This document shows, one piece after another, positions 15,059 through 24,515 of a DNA stretch of 64,000 nt. Numbering within the stretch: the first letter of the stretch is position 1; each line of letters starts with the position of its first letter. Where the stretch lies: contig OY970201.1 in assembly GCA_963708245.1 (NCBI GenBank), positions 6,572,001 through 6,636,000 on the forward strand. The letters run 5' to 3'. The notes below the pieces were generated by a model. It did no database searches. It saw nothing but the letters and a program-made list of their open reading frames with translations, and was not told the DNA's origin. Source of the stretch: CAVYXK01 sp963708245 (GTDB lineage Bacteria > Pseudomonadota > Alphaproteobacteria > Acetobacterales > Acetobacteraceae). Position numbers and translations under genes: made by a program.

Positions 15059-15859
15059 TCAGGCGCCGACAGGTACCGCCGCGCCTTCCGGTGGTAGGGC
15101 CGTTTCGCCCCCAACCACCTCATTGGCCTCCATGCCGTAGAGCTCGCGCGCCGCCGCATCGGTTAGCCCCGCCGGCACGTCGTCGAAGACCACGCGACCG
15201 GTCGCCATCCCGACCAGGCGGTCGCAATAGGAGCGTGCGAGATCCAACGAGTGCAGGTTCACCAGCACGGTCAGGCCGAAATGCCGGTTAATTCGGAGTA
15301 GCGCATCCATGACGATCTGCGCGTTGCGTGGATCCAGCGACGCCACAGGCTCGTCCGCCAGAATAATCTCCGGCTCTTGCACCAAGGCCCGGCAGATCGC
15401 CACGCGCTGCTGTTGGCCGCCGGACAGATGGTCGGCTCGGCGCGATGCCAGTGCAGCCATGTCGAACTGATCCAATGCCGCGAGCGCTAAGCTGCGATCG
15501 TCACGCGACCAAGCCTTGATCGCCGCGCGCCAGAACGGTGCGTATCCCAGCCGACCGAGCAGGACATTGTTCAGCACATCAATCCGCTCGACCAAGTTGA
15601 ACTGCTGGAAGATCATCGCGCAGCGCCGCCGCCATTCCCGCAGCTTCCGCCCGGACAGCGCGGTCACATCTGTCTCGCGCCAGACGATCCGGCCTTCGGT
15701 CGGCTTGGCCAGCCGGTTGATCATCCGCAGCAGGGTCGATTTACCGGCTCCCGACCGGCCGATAATTCCGACGAACTGGCCCGGGGGGATGGTCAGATTC
15801 ACGCCCTGCACGGCGCGTGTCTCACCGAACGCCTTCGTCAGCCCCTCCAGCATCAGCAT
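15059..15859 (-). CDS. phnC: Phosphonate/phosphite-type ABC transporter ATP-binding protein
   Basis: 266 residues, first gene of the four-gene importer operon (phnC-phnD-phnE-phnE, 15859 down to 12356). Walker A is GRSGAGKST, the Q-loop is IFQQFNLV, the signature is LSGGQQQR, Walker B is IILADEP and the switch His lies in LVNLHSLDL. The segment GRLGYAPFWRAAIKAW is characteristic of PhnC. GAGGGG stands about 6 bases before the ATG at 15857-15859. No C-P lyase, phosphonatase or phosphite dehydrogenase gene is nearby, so the ligand cannot be fixed: phosphonates, phosphite or phosphate esters are possible. Confidence 0.92.
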   Translation of the reverse strand: MLMLEGLTKAFGETRAVQGVNLTIPPGQFVGIIGRSGAGKSTLLRMINRLAKPTEGRIVWRETDVTALSGRKLREWRRRCAMIFQQFNLVERIDVLNNVLLGRLGYAPFWRAAIKAWSRDDRSLALAALDQFDMAALASRRADHLSGGQQQRVAICRALVQEPEIILADEPVASLDPRNAQIVMDALLRINRHFGLTVLVNLHSLDLARSYCDRLVGMATGRVVFDDVPAGLTDAAARELYGMEANEVVGGETALPPEGAAVPVGA

Positions 15860-16028
15860 GCTGTTCCCCTCGGTACTCCCCCCTTTTGAGCCGGGACGTT
15901 TGGCAGAGATGCCCGTCGCTGTTTGTTAAGCCTTGATGACGCTCCCCTGGCTAGCGCAACCGGCATGGCTGTCGGCATTTCCGAGAAGCGTAGCACGCAA
16001 CACGGTAGCAATAAAGCCAGGACACTAC

Positions 16029-17225
16029 TCAGAGTGGCAGGTGGTGAACCGCGGCGAGCGCTGTCATGACGCCGCGCAGTTCAGCCAGGCCGCGCATCCG
16101 GCCGATCAGCGGATAGCCGGGATGGGTCTTGCGGTTCGCGTCGTCCAACAGCTCATGGCCGTGGTCGGGGCGGAAGGGCAGGCGCCAATTGGGCTCGCCG
16201 GCATCGCGCCGGCGGGCTTGTTCGCGCAATAGCGTAGCGATCACCGCGACCATATCGACATCGCCGTCCAGATGATCCGCTTCCATGAAAGATCCGTCCG
16301 GCTCCTTGATGACGTTGCGAAGGTGGACGAAATGGATGCGGTCGGCAAACCGCGCGGCAATTGCCGGCAAGTCGTTCGACGGGCCGGCGCCGAGCGAGCC
16401 GGTGCAGAGGGTGATGCCATTGGCCGTGCTGTCCACTGCCTGGGTGATGAAATCGAGGTCGTTGGCATCCGAGACGATCCGCGACAACCCGAAGAGCGGA
16501 TGGGGCGGGTCGTCCGGATGGATGGCGAGGCGTACACCGGCTTCTTCGGCGGCGGGAACGACCTCGCGCAGGAAACGCGCAAGGTTCTCGCGTAGCCCTT
16601 CCCGCGTGATGTCGGCGTAGCGGTCAAGCATGCGGCGCAGACCGGGCACGTCGTAACGATCGTAGGCACCAGGCAACCCGGCCATGATGTTGGCTAGCAG
16701 ACGGTCCTTGTCGCTTTCGGACCCCCGGTCGAACCAGGCGCGGGCGCGCGAGAGCAGCGCCGGCGGATGGTCTGCCTCGGCGCCGGGGCGGGCGAGAATG
16801 AAGCAGTCGAACGCCGCGTATTCGTCGGCGTTGAACCGCAGCGCGGTGCCGCCGCCGGGAAGCGGGGCAGCAAGCTGGGTGCGCGTCCAGTCGAGCACCG
16901 GCATGAAATTGTAGCAGACCGTCTTCACGCCGCACGCGGCGAGATTGCGCAGCGACTGCCGATAATTGTCGAACAGCGAGGCGAGATCGCCTTGCGCCTG
17001 CTTGATTGGCTCTGCAACCGGAAGACTTTCCACCACGCTCCAGCGTAGGCCGAGCGCGGGGTCGGACTCGATCATTGCCTTGCGCCGGCCGATCTCGTCC
17101 TCGGTCCAGACTACACCATAGGGGATGTGGTGCAGCGCGGTGACGATCCCGCTGGCGCCGGTCTGACGGATCTCGGGCAGGCGAACCGCGTCATCGGGGC
17201 CGAACCAGCGCCAAGTCTGTTCCAT
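16029..17225 (-). CDS. uxuA: Mannonate dehydratase UxuA
   Basis: 398 residues, the full family length. UxuA dehydrates D-mannonate to 2-keto-3-deoxygluconate in hexuronate catabolism. Family residues visible are MEQTWRWFGPDD at the start, GVKTVCYNFMPVLDWTRT, RLAIHPDDPPHPLFGL, TLCTGSLGAGPSNDLP with the metal-binding Cys, IHFVHLRNV with the metal His, and FRPDHGHEL near the end. It is the last gene of a minus-strand operon: ABC importer, enolase-superfamily dehydratase, uxuA. The gap to the upstream dehydratase is 38 bases. Confidence 0.96.
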   Translation of the reverse strand: MEQTWRWFGPDDAVRLPEIRQTGASGIVTALHHIPYGVVWTEDEIGRRKAMIESDPALGLRWSVVESLPVAEPIKQAQGDLASLFDNYRQSLRNLAACGVKTVCYNFMPVLDWTRTQLAAPLPGGGTALRFNADEYAAFDCFILARPGAEADHPPALLSRARAWFDRGSESDKDRLLANIMAGLPGAYDRYDVPGLRRMLDRYADITREGLRENLARFLREVVPAAEEAGVRLAIHPDDPPHPLFGLSRIVSDANDLDFITQAVDSTANGITLCTGSLGAGPSNDLPAIAARFADRIHFVHLRNVIKEPDGSFMEADHLDGDVDMVAVIATLLREQARRRDAGEPNWRLPFRPDHGHELLDDANRKTHPGYPLIGRMRGLAELRGVMTALAAVHHLPL

Positions 17226-17263
17226 CAGGCAATTTTCCTCTAGCGTGCCAACGCGCTACGATA

Positions 17264-18400
17264 TTATATATATCCCGTTGAACCATCGGGCCGGATCGGC
17301 AGCTTGCGCTCCCAGTGGACATAGTCATCGCGGTCGAGCACGCGCTCGTCGATATCGATACCCCAACCGGGGCGATCGCGTAGCTCGAGATAGCCGTCCT
17401 TCGGCAGATAAGGATCGATCGCCCACGACACCTTCTCCGGCAGCTTGTATTCAAGAATCTTGAAGTTCGGCTGCGCCGCGGCGAAATGCACGTTCACCGC
17501 TGTGGCGAGCGGCCCCATCGGGTTGTGCGGCGCGACCGTCACGTAATGCGCCTCGGCCAACGCGGCGATCCGCCGCATCTCGGTAATACCTCCGACCGCG
17601 CAGATATCGGGCTGAATGATATCGGCCCCGCCGGCGGCCATCAGCGCCAGGAATTCGAATCGCGCATACAGGCACTCCCCCGTCGCTAACGGCACGCGGA
17701 GCTGCGATCGTAGACGGCCCCAGGCGGGGATATACTCGGGTCGGATCGGCTCCTCGAAGAATAACGGATCGAACGGGGCCAGCGCATTACCGAGCTGGAT
17801 CGCCTGGTACGGCTCGAAGATCTTTGCATGCGCGTCGAAGGCGAACTCGAAATGCGCCGGACAGACCTCGCGCAACTGCCCGAAATATGCGCCCGCCGCA
17901 TCGCAGAGCTGGCCCCAACGCCCCGCATGCAGATCGGTCCGGTACGGGCTGAGCTTAAACGCGGTGAACCCATATCGCTCGTTCAGCGCCACAGTCAGAT
18001 CGCGGCACTCGAACGGATCGGGCGCGGTATAAACACCGCAATAAACCCGCACCCGATCGCGCACATTGCCGCCCAGCAGCATATAAACCGGAAGTCCCGC
18101 CGCCTTTCCGGAGATGTCCCACAGCGCATGGTCGATCGCCGAGATCGCCGCTAGCCCAAGCGCCCCCGGCGGGAATCGCGACGACTGCAGCAGCTTCAGC
18201 ACGATGAACTCGATGCGCCGCGGATCGATGCCCTTGATTTGCTCGAACAAATAGTCGAGCAACGGGCGCAGTGCATGATCCGGACCATGATTATACGCCT
18301 CGCCCCATCCGGCAATTCCCACATCGGTTTCGATCTTCATCAGCAGGCGCGGCCGGTCTCCGACACGTTGCATGAAGGTCTTCAGGGCCGCAATCTTCAT
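17264..18400 (-). CDS. Enolase-superfamily sugar-acid dehydratase (galactonate/mannonate dehydratase-like)
   Basis: 378 residues from ATG 18398-18400, which has AGGAGG about 10 bases upstream (ATG 18409 would sit on top of that site). It is a mandelate-racemase-group enolase-superfamily enzyme: capping N-terminal domain, then a TIM barrel with Lys149 (FKLSPY), metal ligands Asp189, Glu216 (FFEEP) and Glu242 (TGECLYAR), and base His292 (APHNPMGPL). The DAHAKI motif (Asp189-x-His191) is the arrangement of D-galactonate dehydratase and its relatives rather than classical mandelate racemase. With uxuA next to it, an aldonate such as mannonate, gluconate or galactonate is the likely substrate. The gene lies 21 bases after the ABC ATPase gene. 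Confidence 0.85.
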   Translation of the reverse strand: MKIAALKTFMQRVGDRPRLLMKIETDVGIAGWGEAYNHGPDHALRPLLDYLFEQIKGIDPRRIEFIVLKLLQSSRFPPGALGLAAISAIDHALWDISGKAAGLPVYMLLGGNVRDRVRVYCGVYTAPDPFECRDLTVALNERYGFTAFKLSPYRTDLHAGRWGQLCDAAGAYFGQLREVCPAHFEFAFDAHAKIFEPYQAIQLGNALAPFDPLFFEEPIRPEYIPAWGRLRSQLRVPLATGECLYARFEFLALMAAGGADIIQPDICAVGGITEMRRIAALAEAHYVTVAPHNPMGPLATAVNVHFAAAQPNFKILEYKLPEKVSWAIDPYLPKDGYLELRDRPGWGIDIDERVLDRDDYVHWERKLPIRPDGSTGYI

Positions 18401-18421
18401 GACTGGCATCCTCCTCGCTCA

Positions 18422-20128
18422 TCAGGCCGCATGCAGCAGATTTCGCCGGCGAGGATCGGCCTCCGGCACCGCGGCAAGCAGCGCCTGTGTATAGGCTTGG
18501 CGCGGCCTGAAGCAGATCTCGTCGGCAGCACCGATCTCCACAATCTCTCCACGATACATCACCGCGATCCGGTTGCAGAAATATCGGATCACGCCCAGGT
18601 CGTGGCTGATCAACACGAAGCTCAGTCCGAGCGATCGCTGCAGCTCCAACAGCAGATCGAGGATCTGCCCGCGCAACGTTACGTCGAGCGCCGAGGTCGC
18701 CTCGTCAGCGATGATCAACCGCGGATTGAGCGCCAGCGCGCGCGCGATCACGATACGCTGCCGCTGTCCGCCGCTGAACGCGTGCGGATAGCGCTGCCCA
18801 GCATCGCCCGGCAGCCCCACCTGCGCCAGCAATTCGGTCACCCGCTGCGACAAGGCTCGGCCGGACAGAACGGCATTCACCAGCAGCGGCTCGCCGATCA
18901 CCTGCGCCACTGTCATCCGCGGGTTCAAAGATGCGAACGGGTCCTGGAACACCATCCGTATCTCGCGATGCACCTGCCGCAACGCTTGCCGATCGAGCGT
19001 AACAAGATTCACGTCGGTCCCGTCGCGACGTCGGTACACGATCTCCCCGGTGCCCGGTCGCAGCACGCGAATAAGGCAGTTGCCCAGGCTCGTCTTACCG
19101 GACCCGCTTTCTCCGACAACCCCGAGATTCTCTCCCTCGTACAGATCGAAGGTCACGTCGCGTACCGCCGGCGGCGGCACCCGAGGCTTGCGGAACAGCG
19201 ACGCCTGGACCGGATAGGTCAGCGTGACGTCGCGCACCTGCAACAGCGGATGTTGCGCGGTGACGACAGGCCGCGCCGGCGGCGCCGCCATGCCAAGCTT
19301 CTTCGACGCATCGAGCAGACGCTGCGTATAGGGATGCTGCGGCTCGTGGAAGATGTGTTCCACCGACCCATGCTCGACGACCTCGCCCTGGTGCATCACC
19401 AGCACGTCGTCGGCGATCTGTGCCACGACACCCATATCATGGGTGATGAACAGCAGCGCCAGCCCGTCCTCGTGCTGCAGCCGCGTGAGCAACCGCAGCA
19501 CCTCGGCCTGAGTCGTGACATCCAGGGCCGTGGTCGGCTCGTCAGCAATCAGGATTTTCGGCCCACAGGCGAGCGCCATGGCGATCATCGCCCGTTGGCG
19601 CATGCCGCCGCTGAACTCGAACGGATAGCGATCAACCGCCGTCTCTGGGTGCGGGATCTCCACCTGGCGCAGCAGCTCGATCGCCCTCTGATGTGCCGCT
19701 TTCCGGTCGGCAAGGCGATGCGCCAGCAGCGGCTCGCCGATCTGCCAGCCGATGCGATGGATCGGCGATAGCGAGGTCATCGGCTCCTGAAAGATCATCG
19801 CGATATCGCGCCCGCGGATCGCCCGCATGGCGGCACCGCGCGGATGCAAGCGAGCGATATCCACAGCGGCCTTACCAGCACGCGGTCTATAGATGATCTC
19901 GCCGCCGGCAATGCGCCCGGGCGGCCCGACGATCTGCATGATGGAGCGCGCGGTGATGCTCTTCCCGCTGCCACTCTCGCCGACGATGCAGAGTGTGCGC
20001 CCCGCCTGCAACGTGAAGCTGACACCATTGACTGCGTTCAGCACACGTCCGCCGCTGAGCGGAAACACGGTGAGAAGATTGCGCAACTCCAGCAGGGGGC
20101 CGGTGTCGTCGCTCGGGCTAGTGGGCAT
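18422..20128 (-). CDS. Dual-domain dipeptide/oligosaccharide ABC transporter ATP-binding protein
   Basis: 568 residues; two complete ATPase domains in one chain (DppD-DppF or YejF type). Domain 1: Walker A GESGSGKSITA, signature FSGGMRQR, Walker B ILIADEPTTALD. Domain 2: Walker A GESGSGKTSL, signature FSGGQRQR, Walker B LIIADEATSALD. Each domain ends in an oligopeptide-transport C-terminal segment (HPYTQRLLDA and QAYTQALLAAVPEADP). The ATG at 20126-20128 overlaps the end of the permease gene by 11 bases; an earlier start at 20161 would overlap by 44. It energises the importer encoded upstream, which probably takes up a sugar acid or oligosaccharide rather than a peptide, given the downstream dehydratases. 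Confidence 0.92.
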   Translation of the reverse strand: MPTSPSDDTGPLLELRNLLTVFPLSGGRVLNAVNGVSFTLQAGRTLCIVGESGSGKSITARSIMQIVGPPGRIAGGEIIYRPRAGKAAVDIARLHPRGAAMRAIRGRDIAMIFQEPMTSLSPIHRIGWQIGEPLLAHRLADRKAAHQRAIELLRQVEIPHPETAVDRYPFEFSGGMRQRAMIAMALACGPKILIADEPTTALDVTTQAEVLRLLTRLQHEDGLALLFITHDMGVVAQIADDVLVMHQGEVVEHGSVEHIFHEPQHPYTQRLLDASKKLGMAAPPARPVVTAQHPLLQVRDVTLTYPVQASLFRKPRVPPPAVRDVTFDLYEGENLGVVGESGSGKTSLGNCLIRVLRPGTGEIVYRRRDGTDVNLVTLDRQALRQVHREIRMVFQDPFASLNPRMTVAQVIGEPLLVNAVLSGRALSQRVTELLAQVGLPGDAGQRYPHAFSGGQRQRIVIARALALNPRLIIADEATSALDVTLRGQILDLLLELQRSLGLSFVLISHDLGVIRYFCNRIAVMYRGEIVEIGAADEICFRPRQAYTQALLAAVPEADPRRRNLLHAA

Positions 20129-21242
20129 GCGGATCGGCCGCGTCGCGCAGCCCGTCGCCAAGGAAGTTCAGCGCCAGCACAGTGATCGCCACCGCCACGC
20201 CCGGCAGTAGCAGCCAGGGCGCTTCGGCCAGCGAATTGACGTCCTGCGCTTCCTTCAGCAGCGCACCCCAGGAAATCGCCGGCGGTTGCAGACCAATACC
20301 CAAGAAACTCAACGCTGTCTCCGCCAGGATCATCAGCGGGATGGCGAGCGTCACCGACGCGATGATGTGGCTCGTGAGCGACGGCAGCATGTGCCGGAAA
20401 ATGATACGCGGCTGGCTGCAACCATCCAGCCAGGCCGCGGTGACGTACGTTTCCGATCGGATCGCCAGGAAGCGTCCGCGCACCACGCGCGCAAGCTCGG
20501 TCCACCCGATCAGCGAAATGATCAGCGTAATGCAGAAATAGGTAGTAAGCGGCGACCACCGCTTCGGCAGCGCCGCCGCGAGCGCGAGCCAGATCGGGAT
20601 AGTGGGCAGCGAGATGATGAACTCGATGACGCGCTGCACCGCCCAGTCGATGCGGCCGCCATAATAGCCGGAGATACCACCGAATATGATCCCGAGCAGC
20701 AGACTGAACGTCACCCCGACGATGCCGATCGAGAGCGAGGCGCGTGCGCCATAGACGATACGGCTCAGCATATCGCGTCCCAGCCGATCGGCCCCGAACA
20801 GGAAGACGGGTTGGTGCGGATCGATCGGCCCGAACAGGTGGCGATCACCGGGAAACAGGCCCCACAGGTTGTAGCTGTCGCCCTTCACCCACAAGCCGAG
20901 ATGGACCTTCCTGTGCGGATCAGGAACATACGTCGCCGCCAACGTGACCGGGTCGCGCGCCAGCCGGAACGCGAGCACGTACGGGCGTAACGCGCCGTCA
21001 TCGAGCCAGTGGATAGCCTGTGGCGGATGATAGACCAGCCGCGCGCTGCTGTGGTTGGGGTCGAACGGCGCGATTGGTTCGGCGAACACGGCGATCAGAT
21101 AGAGCAGCAGCGTGACCGCCAACCCCACCACAGCGAGCCGGTGACGCCGGAGGCGCAACCAGAACAGGCGCCCTTCTGATGCGGTCGCGATCGGCAGTGC
21201 GGCGGCAGGCCCGTCCTCGATGTCAACAACGCTGCTGCTCAT
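20118..21242 (-). CDS. ABC transporter permease (DppC-like)
   Basis: 374 residues from ATG 21240-21242, overlapping the stop of the first permease gene as ATGA. A cytoplasmic N-terminus is followed by one membrane segment (LAVVGLAVTLLLYLIAVFAEPIAPFD), a long periplasmic insert of about 100 residues (YVLAFRLARDPVTLAATYVPD and FGPIDPHQPVFLFGADRLGRD), then the five-segment permease core with the EAA loop (AAWLDGCSQPRIIFRHMLPS). The long insert and GADRLGRDMLSRI are typical of DppC/OppC proteins of family 5 importers. Upstream in-frame codons to 21452 overlap the other permease and look non-coding. Confidence 0.92.
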   Translation of the reverse strand: MSSSVVDIEDGPAAALPIATASEGRLFWLRLRRHRLAVVGLAVTLLLYLIAVFAEPIAPFDPNHSSARLVYHPPQAIHWLDDGALRPYVLAFRLARDPVTLAATYVPDPHRKVHLGLWVKGDSYNLWGLFPGDRHLFGPIDPHQPVFLFGADRLGRDMLSRIVYGARASLSIGIVGVTFSLLLGIIFGGISGYYGGRIDWAVQRVIEFIISLPTIPIWLALAAALPKRWSPLTTYFCITLIISLIGWTELARVVRGRFLAIRSETYVTAAWLDGCSQPRIIFRHMLPSLTSHIIASVTLAIPLMILAETALSFLGIGLQPPAISWGALLKEAQDVNSLAEAPWLLLPGVAVAITVLALNFLGDGLRDAADPHAH

Positions 21243-22222
21243 TGCATGCGGATCCTCGGATCGAGCAGTGCCAGCAAGATGTCGGACAGCAATGTGCCAA
21301 GCACCGTCAGCGCACACAGCAGCAGCAGGAAGGCGCCGGCAAGGAACTGGTCCTGTGCCAGCAGAGCATCGAACAGCATCGGGCCGGCGGTGGGTAAGTT
21401 CAGCACGATCGACAGGATCACGGAGCCGGAGATGAGATTGGGCAGCACCCAACCCAGAGTGCTGACGAACGGGTTGAGCGCGACCCGGATCGGATAGCGC
21501 ACCAGCAGGGTTATCTCGCGCAGACCCTTCGCCCGTGCGGTATCAACATAGGGCTGATGAAGCTGGTCGATCAGATTCGCCCGCATGATGCGGATCAGGC
21601 TCGCCGAGCCCTGGATGCCCAGAATCACCATCGGGACCCAGAGATGGCGCAGCAAGTCGAGCACCCGCCCCGGCGACCACGGCGCATTTAGGTATTGCGG
21701 CGAAAACAGCCCGCCAAGATTCTCACCGAAGACAGTGACGCCAATATACATCAGCACGAGACCAAGCAGGAAGCCGGGCACCGATAGACCGAGGAAACTT
21801 GCGAATGTAAACAGATAATCGACCAGCGAATGGCGCCTTACCGCGCTCAGCACGCCGATAGGCAGCGCCACCGCCCAGGTGAAGAGCAGCGCCGCGACCG
21901 ACAGAATCAAGGTCAGGCCGAGTCGCTCGCCGATCAGCGCACTGACCGGCTGCTGCCATTTGAACGAGTAGCCGAAATTGCCGTGCACCACGCCCCAGAT
22001 CCAATGCCAGTACTGCAGCAGAAAGGGGGCGTTGAGCCCGAATTCCTGGCGCATCTGGATCAGCGTCGCCTCATTCACCGTTTCTCCCGACGCAGACAGG
22101 TTGGCGGCATAGTTCGAGACGAAGTCGCCAGGCGGAAGTTTGATCAGCACGAATACGGTGAACGACACCAGCAGGGTGAACGGGATCATCCCGAGCAGGC
22201 GGCGGATGATGAAGCGTGCCAT
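21239..22222 (-). CDS. ABC transporter permease (DppB-like)
   Basis: 327 residues from ATG 22220-22222, overlapping the stop of the binding-protein gene as ATGA. MARFIIRRLLGMIPFTLLVS is the classic DppB/OppB first membrane segment, followed by QMRQEFGLNAPFLLQYWHW and GNFGYSFKWQQPVS, the six-segment core and the EAA loop (ARAKGLREITLLVRYPIRVALNP). Because the upstream gene carries a frameshift, its frame runs on into this one; the 977-codon open frame that results is not a real fusion. Confidence 0.92.
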   Translation of the reverse strand: MARFIIRRLLGMIPFTLLVSFTVFVLIKLPPGDFVSNYAANLSASGETVNEATLIQMRQEFGLNAPFLLQYWHWIWGVVHGNFGYSFKWQQPVSALIGERLGLTLILSVAALLFTWAVALPIGVLSAVRRHSLVDYLFTFASFLGLSVPGFLLGLVLMYIGVTVFGENLGGLFSPQYLNAPWSPGRVLDLLRHLWVPMVILGIQGSASLIRIMRANLIDQLHQPYVDTARAKGLREITLLVRYPIRVALNPFVSTLGWVLPNLISGSVILSIVLNLPTAGPMLFDALLAQDQFLAGAFLLLLCALTVLGTLLSDILLALLDPRIRMQ

Positions 22223-24172
22223 CAGGTCTCGGCCATCCAGTATTGCTGCGGCAAGGTCGGCGCCGGCGTGGGGTATTCCCAGCCCATCGGCATCTTGGCC
22301 GGCACGTTCTTGAGCCGATTGCTGCACACGCCGAACACGGTGGTGCCGCGCGAGATGCCGATCACCTCGAACGCATCGGCGGCGAGCTGAAGGATCTGCC
22401 GCAGCAGCGCGTCGGCCTGCTGCTGGTTGGGCGCCTGCTTCCACTGATCCCACAGCACCAGCCGTTGGATCATGCTGGCCGACGGCTTCTCGCCCATCTT
22501 CCCGCCGCTCTGATACCAATGCACCCACGGCAGGCTTTGCCGCGAGTTCGAGCGGCTGCACCGACAGCCAGGCGCGCGGGTCGGTATAGGGATGCAGCCC
22601 GCCCGGCAGGCCCATGATGTCGATATCGTAGTCGTTGTTCTGCCCGCGCTCGTAGAACAGCGAGCGCTCCATCGGCTTGATCGCCAGATCGACGCCGATC
22701 TTCGCCCAGTGCTGCTTCACAAGCTGCAGCACGTCGATGAGTTGCGGGTTCTCCACATCCGCATCGGCGGTCAGGAAGACCCGCCCGCCTTCCGGCATTA
22801 TGCGGATCCCGTCGCTGTCGCGCTTGGTGAGGCCAAGTTTGTCGAGGATGCCGTTCGCCTTGTCCTCGTCGTAGTCCAAATACTGGGTCGCAAGCTGCTT
22901 GTTATAGAACGGGTCCTGCTCGAGCGGGCTGGTTTGCCAGGGCGCGCTCTGGCCCAGAAAGACAATGTCGTTGACCTCGTCGCGGTCGATCCCATGCGAG
23001 AGGGCACGACGGAATTCATGGTTGGTCAGCAGCGCGTGCAGCGCCGGGTTCTTGTCGGTCTGATTGAGGAACAGCGCGGCGGCCGAAACGTCGGTCGTGG
23101 CGAGCTCGATCAGGCGGTAGGAGCCCGACAACTCGTGCTGCGCCAGGACGGGCTTGTTGTTGATCAACGCAACATGCCGCAGCTCCAGGTCCATCTGCCC
23201 GCCCACCGCGGCGAGCACGATCGACTGGATGTCGGAGATGACCTTGAAGTTGATCGCATCGAGATAGGGAAGCTGGTTCCCCGCAGTATCGACCTGCCAG
23301 AAATACGGGTTGCGCGTCAGCACGACCTCGGTGGCCCCGCCGGTATAGGGCGTCGAGACGACCCACGGATCCAGCACCGGGCGTGCCGGGTTCGCCCAAC
23401 GCGCCGGGGTCTCGATATCGCCGCAATGCTGGCGGAACAGCGTGGCCCAGTCCGGCTGATGCGTCTCGGCCAGCAGCTTGCTGATGTCCGGGTTGTACTT
23501 CGGCATGAACTGGCTGCAATAGTGCTTCGCATACAGCACAGGATGTTGGCCGAGCGGGCCAGCCAGACGTTCGGGAAAGGTCAGATAGGGTCCGGCAAAG
23601 ATCAGCCGGACGGTGTAGTCATCCACCTTCTCGCCGCGCATCAGCTTGCCGTTGATCACGTATTGCGGCGGCGGCGCGGCGTAGAACGCGGTGTCCGGCA
23701 ACAGGTCGTCGGTGAAGAAGATGATGTCGTCGGCGGTAAACGGATGGCCGTCGGACCAGCGCATGCCCTGGCGCAGCTTGAACGTATAGACCGAGGCATC
23801 CGCGTTGGTGGTCCAGCTTTCCGCCACATTGGGGATCGCCTTGGCAAAGTCGGGCGACCAGCGCGTCAGCCCCATGTTGCCGACCAGGCGGAGAATGGCG
23901 TTGTGGTCGGCATCGCCGCGCACCGCCGATCGCATGGCCCCGCCGTAGTGGCCGACCTTGCTGCTCGGCTGTACGATTTCAGGGTTGTTCGGCAGGCGCT
24001 GCGCCACCGCCGGTAGCTTCCCTTGCTGCGCCAGCACGGCGAGGCTCGGCGCCTCGTGCATGGCTGGCGCGGCGCTGGCGCCGGGCGATACTAGCGCAAC
24101 CGCCGCTCCGGCCGCAGCGAGGCGCAATGTGTCCCGACGGCCGATTGTGGGCGCGGCCGGGTCGTGTGGCAT
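22222..24172 (-). pseudogene. Family 5 (DppA/OppA-like) ABC substrate-binding protein with a frameshift
   Basis: First gene of the sugar-acid operon. The N-terminus has a Tat-like signal (TIGRRDTLRLAAAGAAVALV ending near SAAPAM). The mature protein follows SBP_bac_5: KVGHYGGAMRSAVRGD, SWTTNADASVYTFKLRQGMR, WSDGHPFTADDIIFFTDD, LTRNPYFWQVD. The frame is good to about residue 540 (TDPRAWLSVQPLEL, near 22545). From there the expected C-terminus (LPWVHWYQSGGKMGEKPSAS to LPQQYWMAET) continues in another frame and ends at 22222-22224. A one-base change near 22535-22555 therefore splits the gene, either a real mutation or a sequence error. Family 5 proteins also bind plant oligosaccharides and opines, which suits the downstream uxuA. 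Confidence 0.88.
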
Positions 24173-24515
24173 TGATTGCTTCTCCCTATGGTCCGTTGTG
24201 GCGAAGTCGCAGCAAAACTCGGCTTATCGCCATGTTGCAGCACAGTGATGCCGCTGTGCAATCCATCGACTCCCTCGGGCCGACCAACAAAGCATCATCG
24301 CATTTGGCAAAATCGCAGCGCCGCGACTTCTCGTGTGCGCCCGTGACATGTCGTTATGCAGCGAATGACTTTGCGCAATAGCCAGCGGTACCCAGTTGAT
24401 AGGCGTGACGAATTGCGGCCGGGCAGGTGCAACGTTCCACGTCGCCGGGCCCGCTCGCGGGTGACGCGCCGCGTCGTGCTCTCACGGTGCGCCGGAGAGT
24501 GGAAAGGCTATGATC
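24173..24515. other. Divergent intergenic region
   Basis: About 340 bases between the sugar-acid operon (leftward) and the small lipoprotein gene (rightward). No gene, RNA or clear operator palindrome was recognised; it should hold both promoters. Confidence 0.4.

Noticed and set aside
21239..24172. A single 977-codon frame joining a binding protein to a permease
   Set aside because: The middle 100 codons are Arg/Ala-rich nonsense while the true C-terminus of the binding protein lies in another frame, and the permease has its own coupled ATG at 22222. It is a frameshift artefact, not a fusion.
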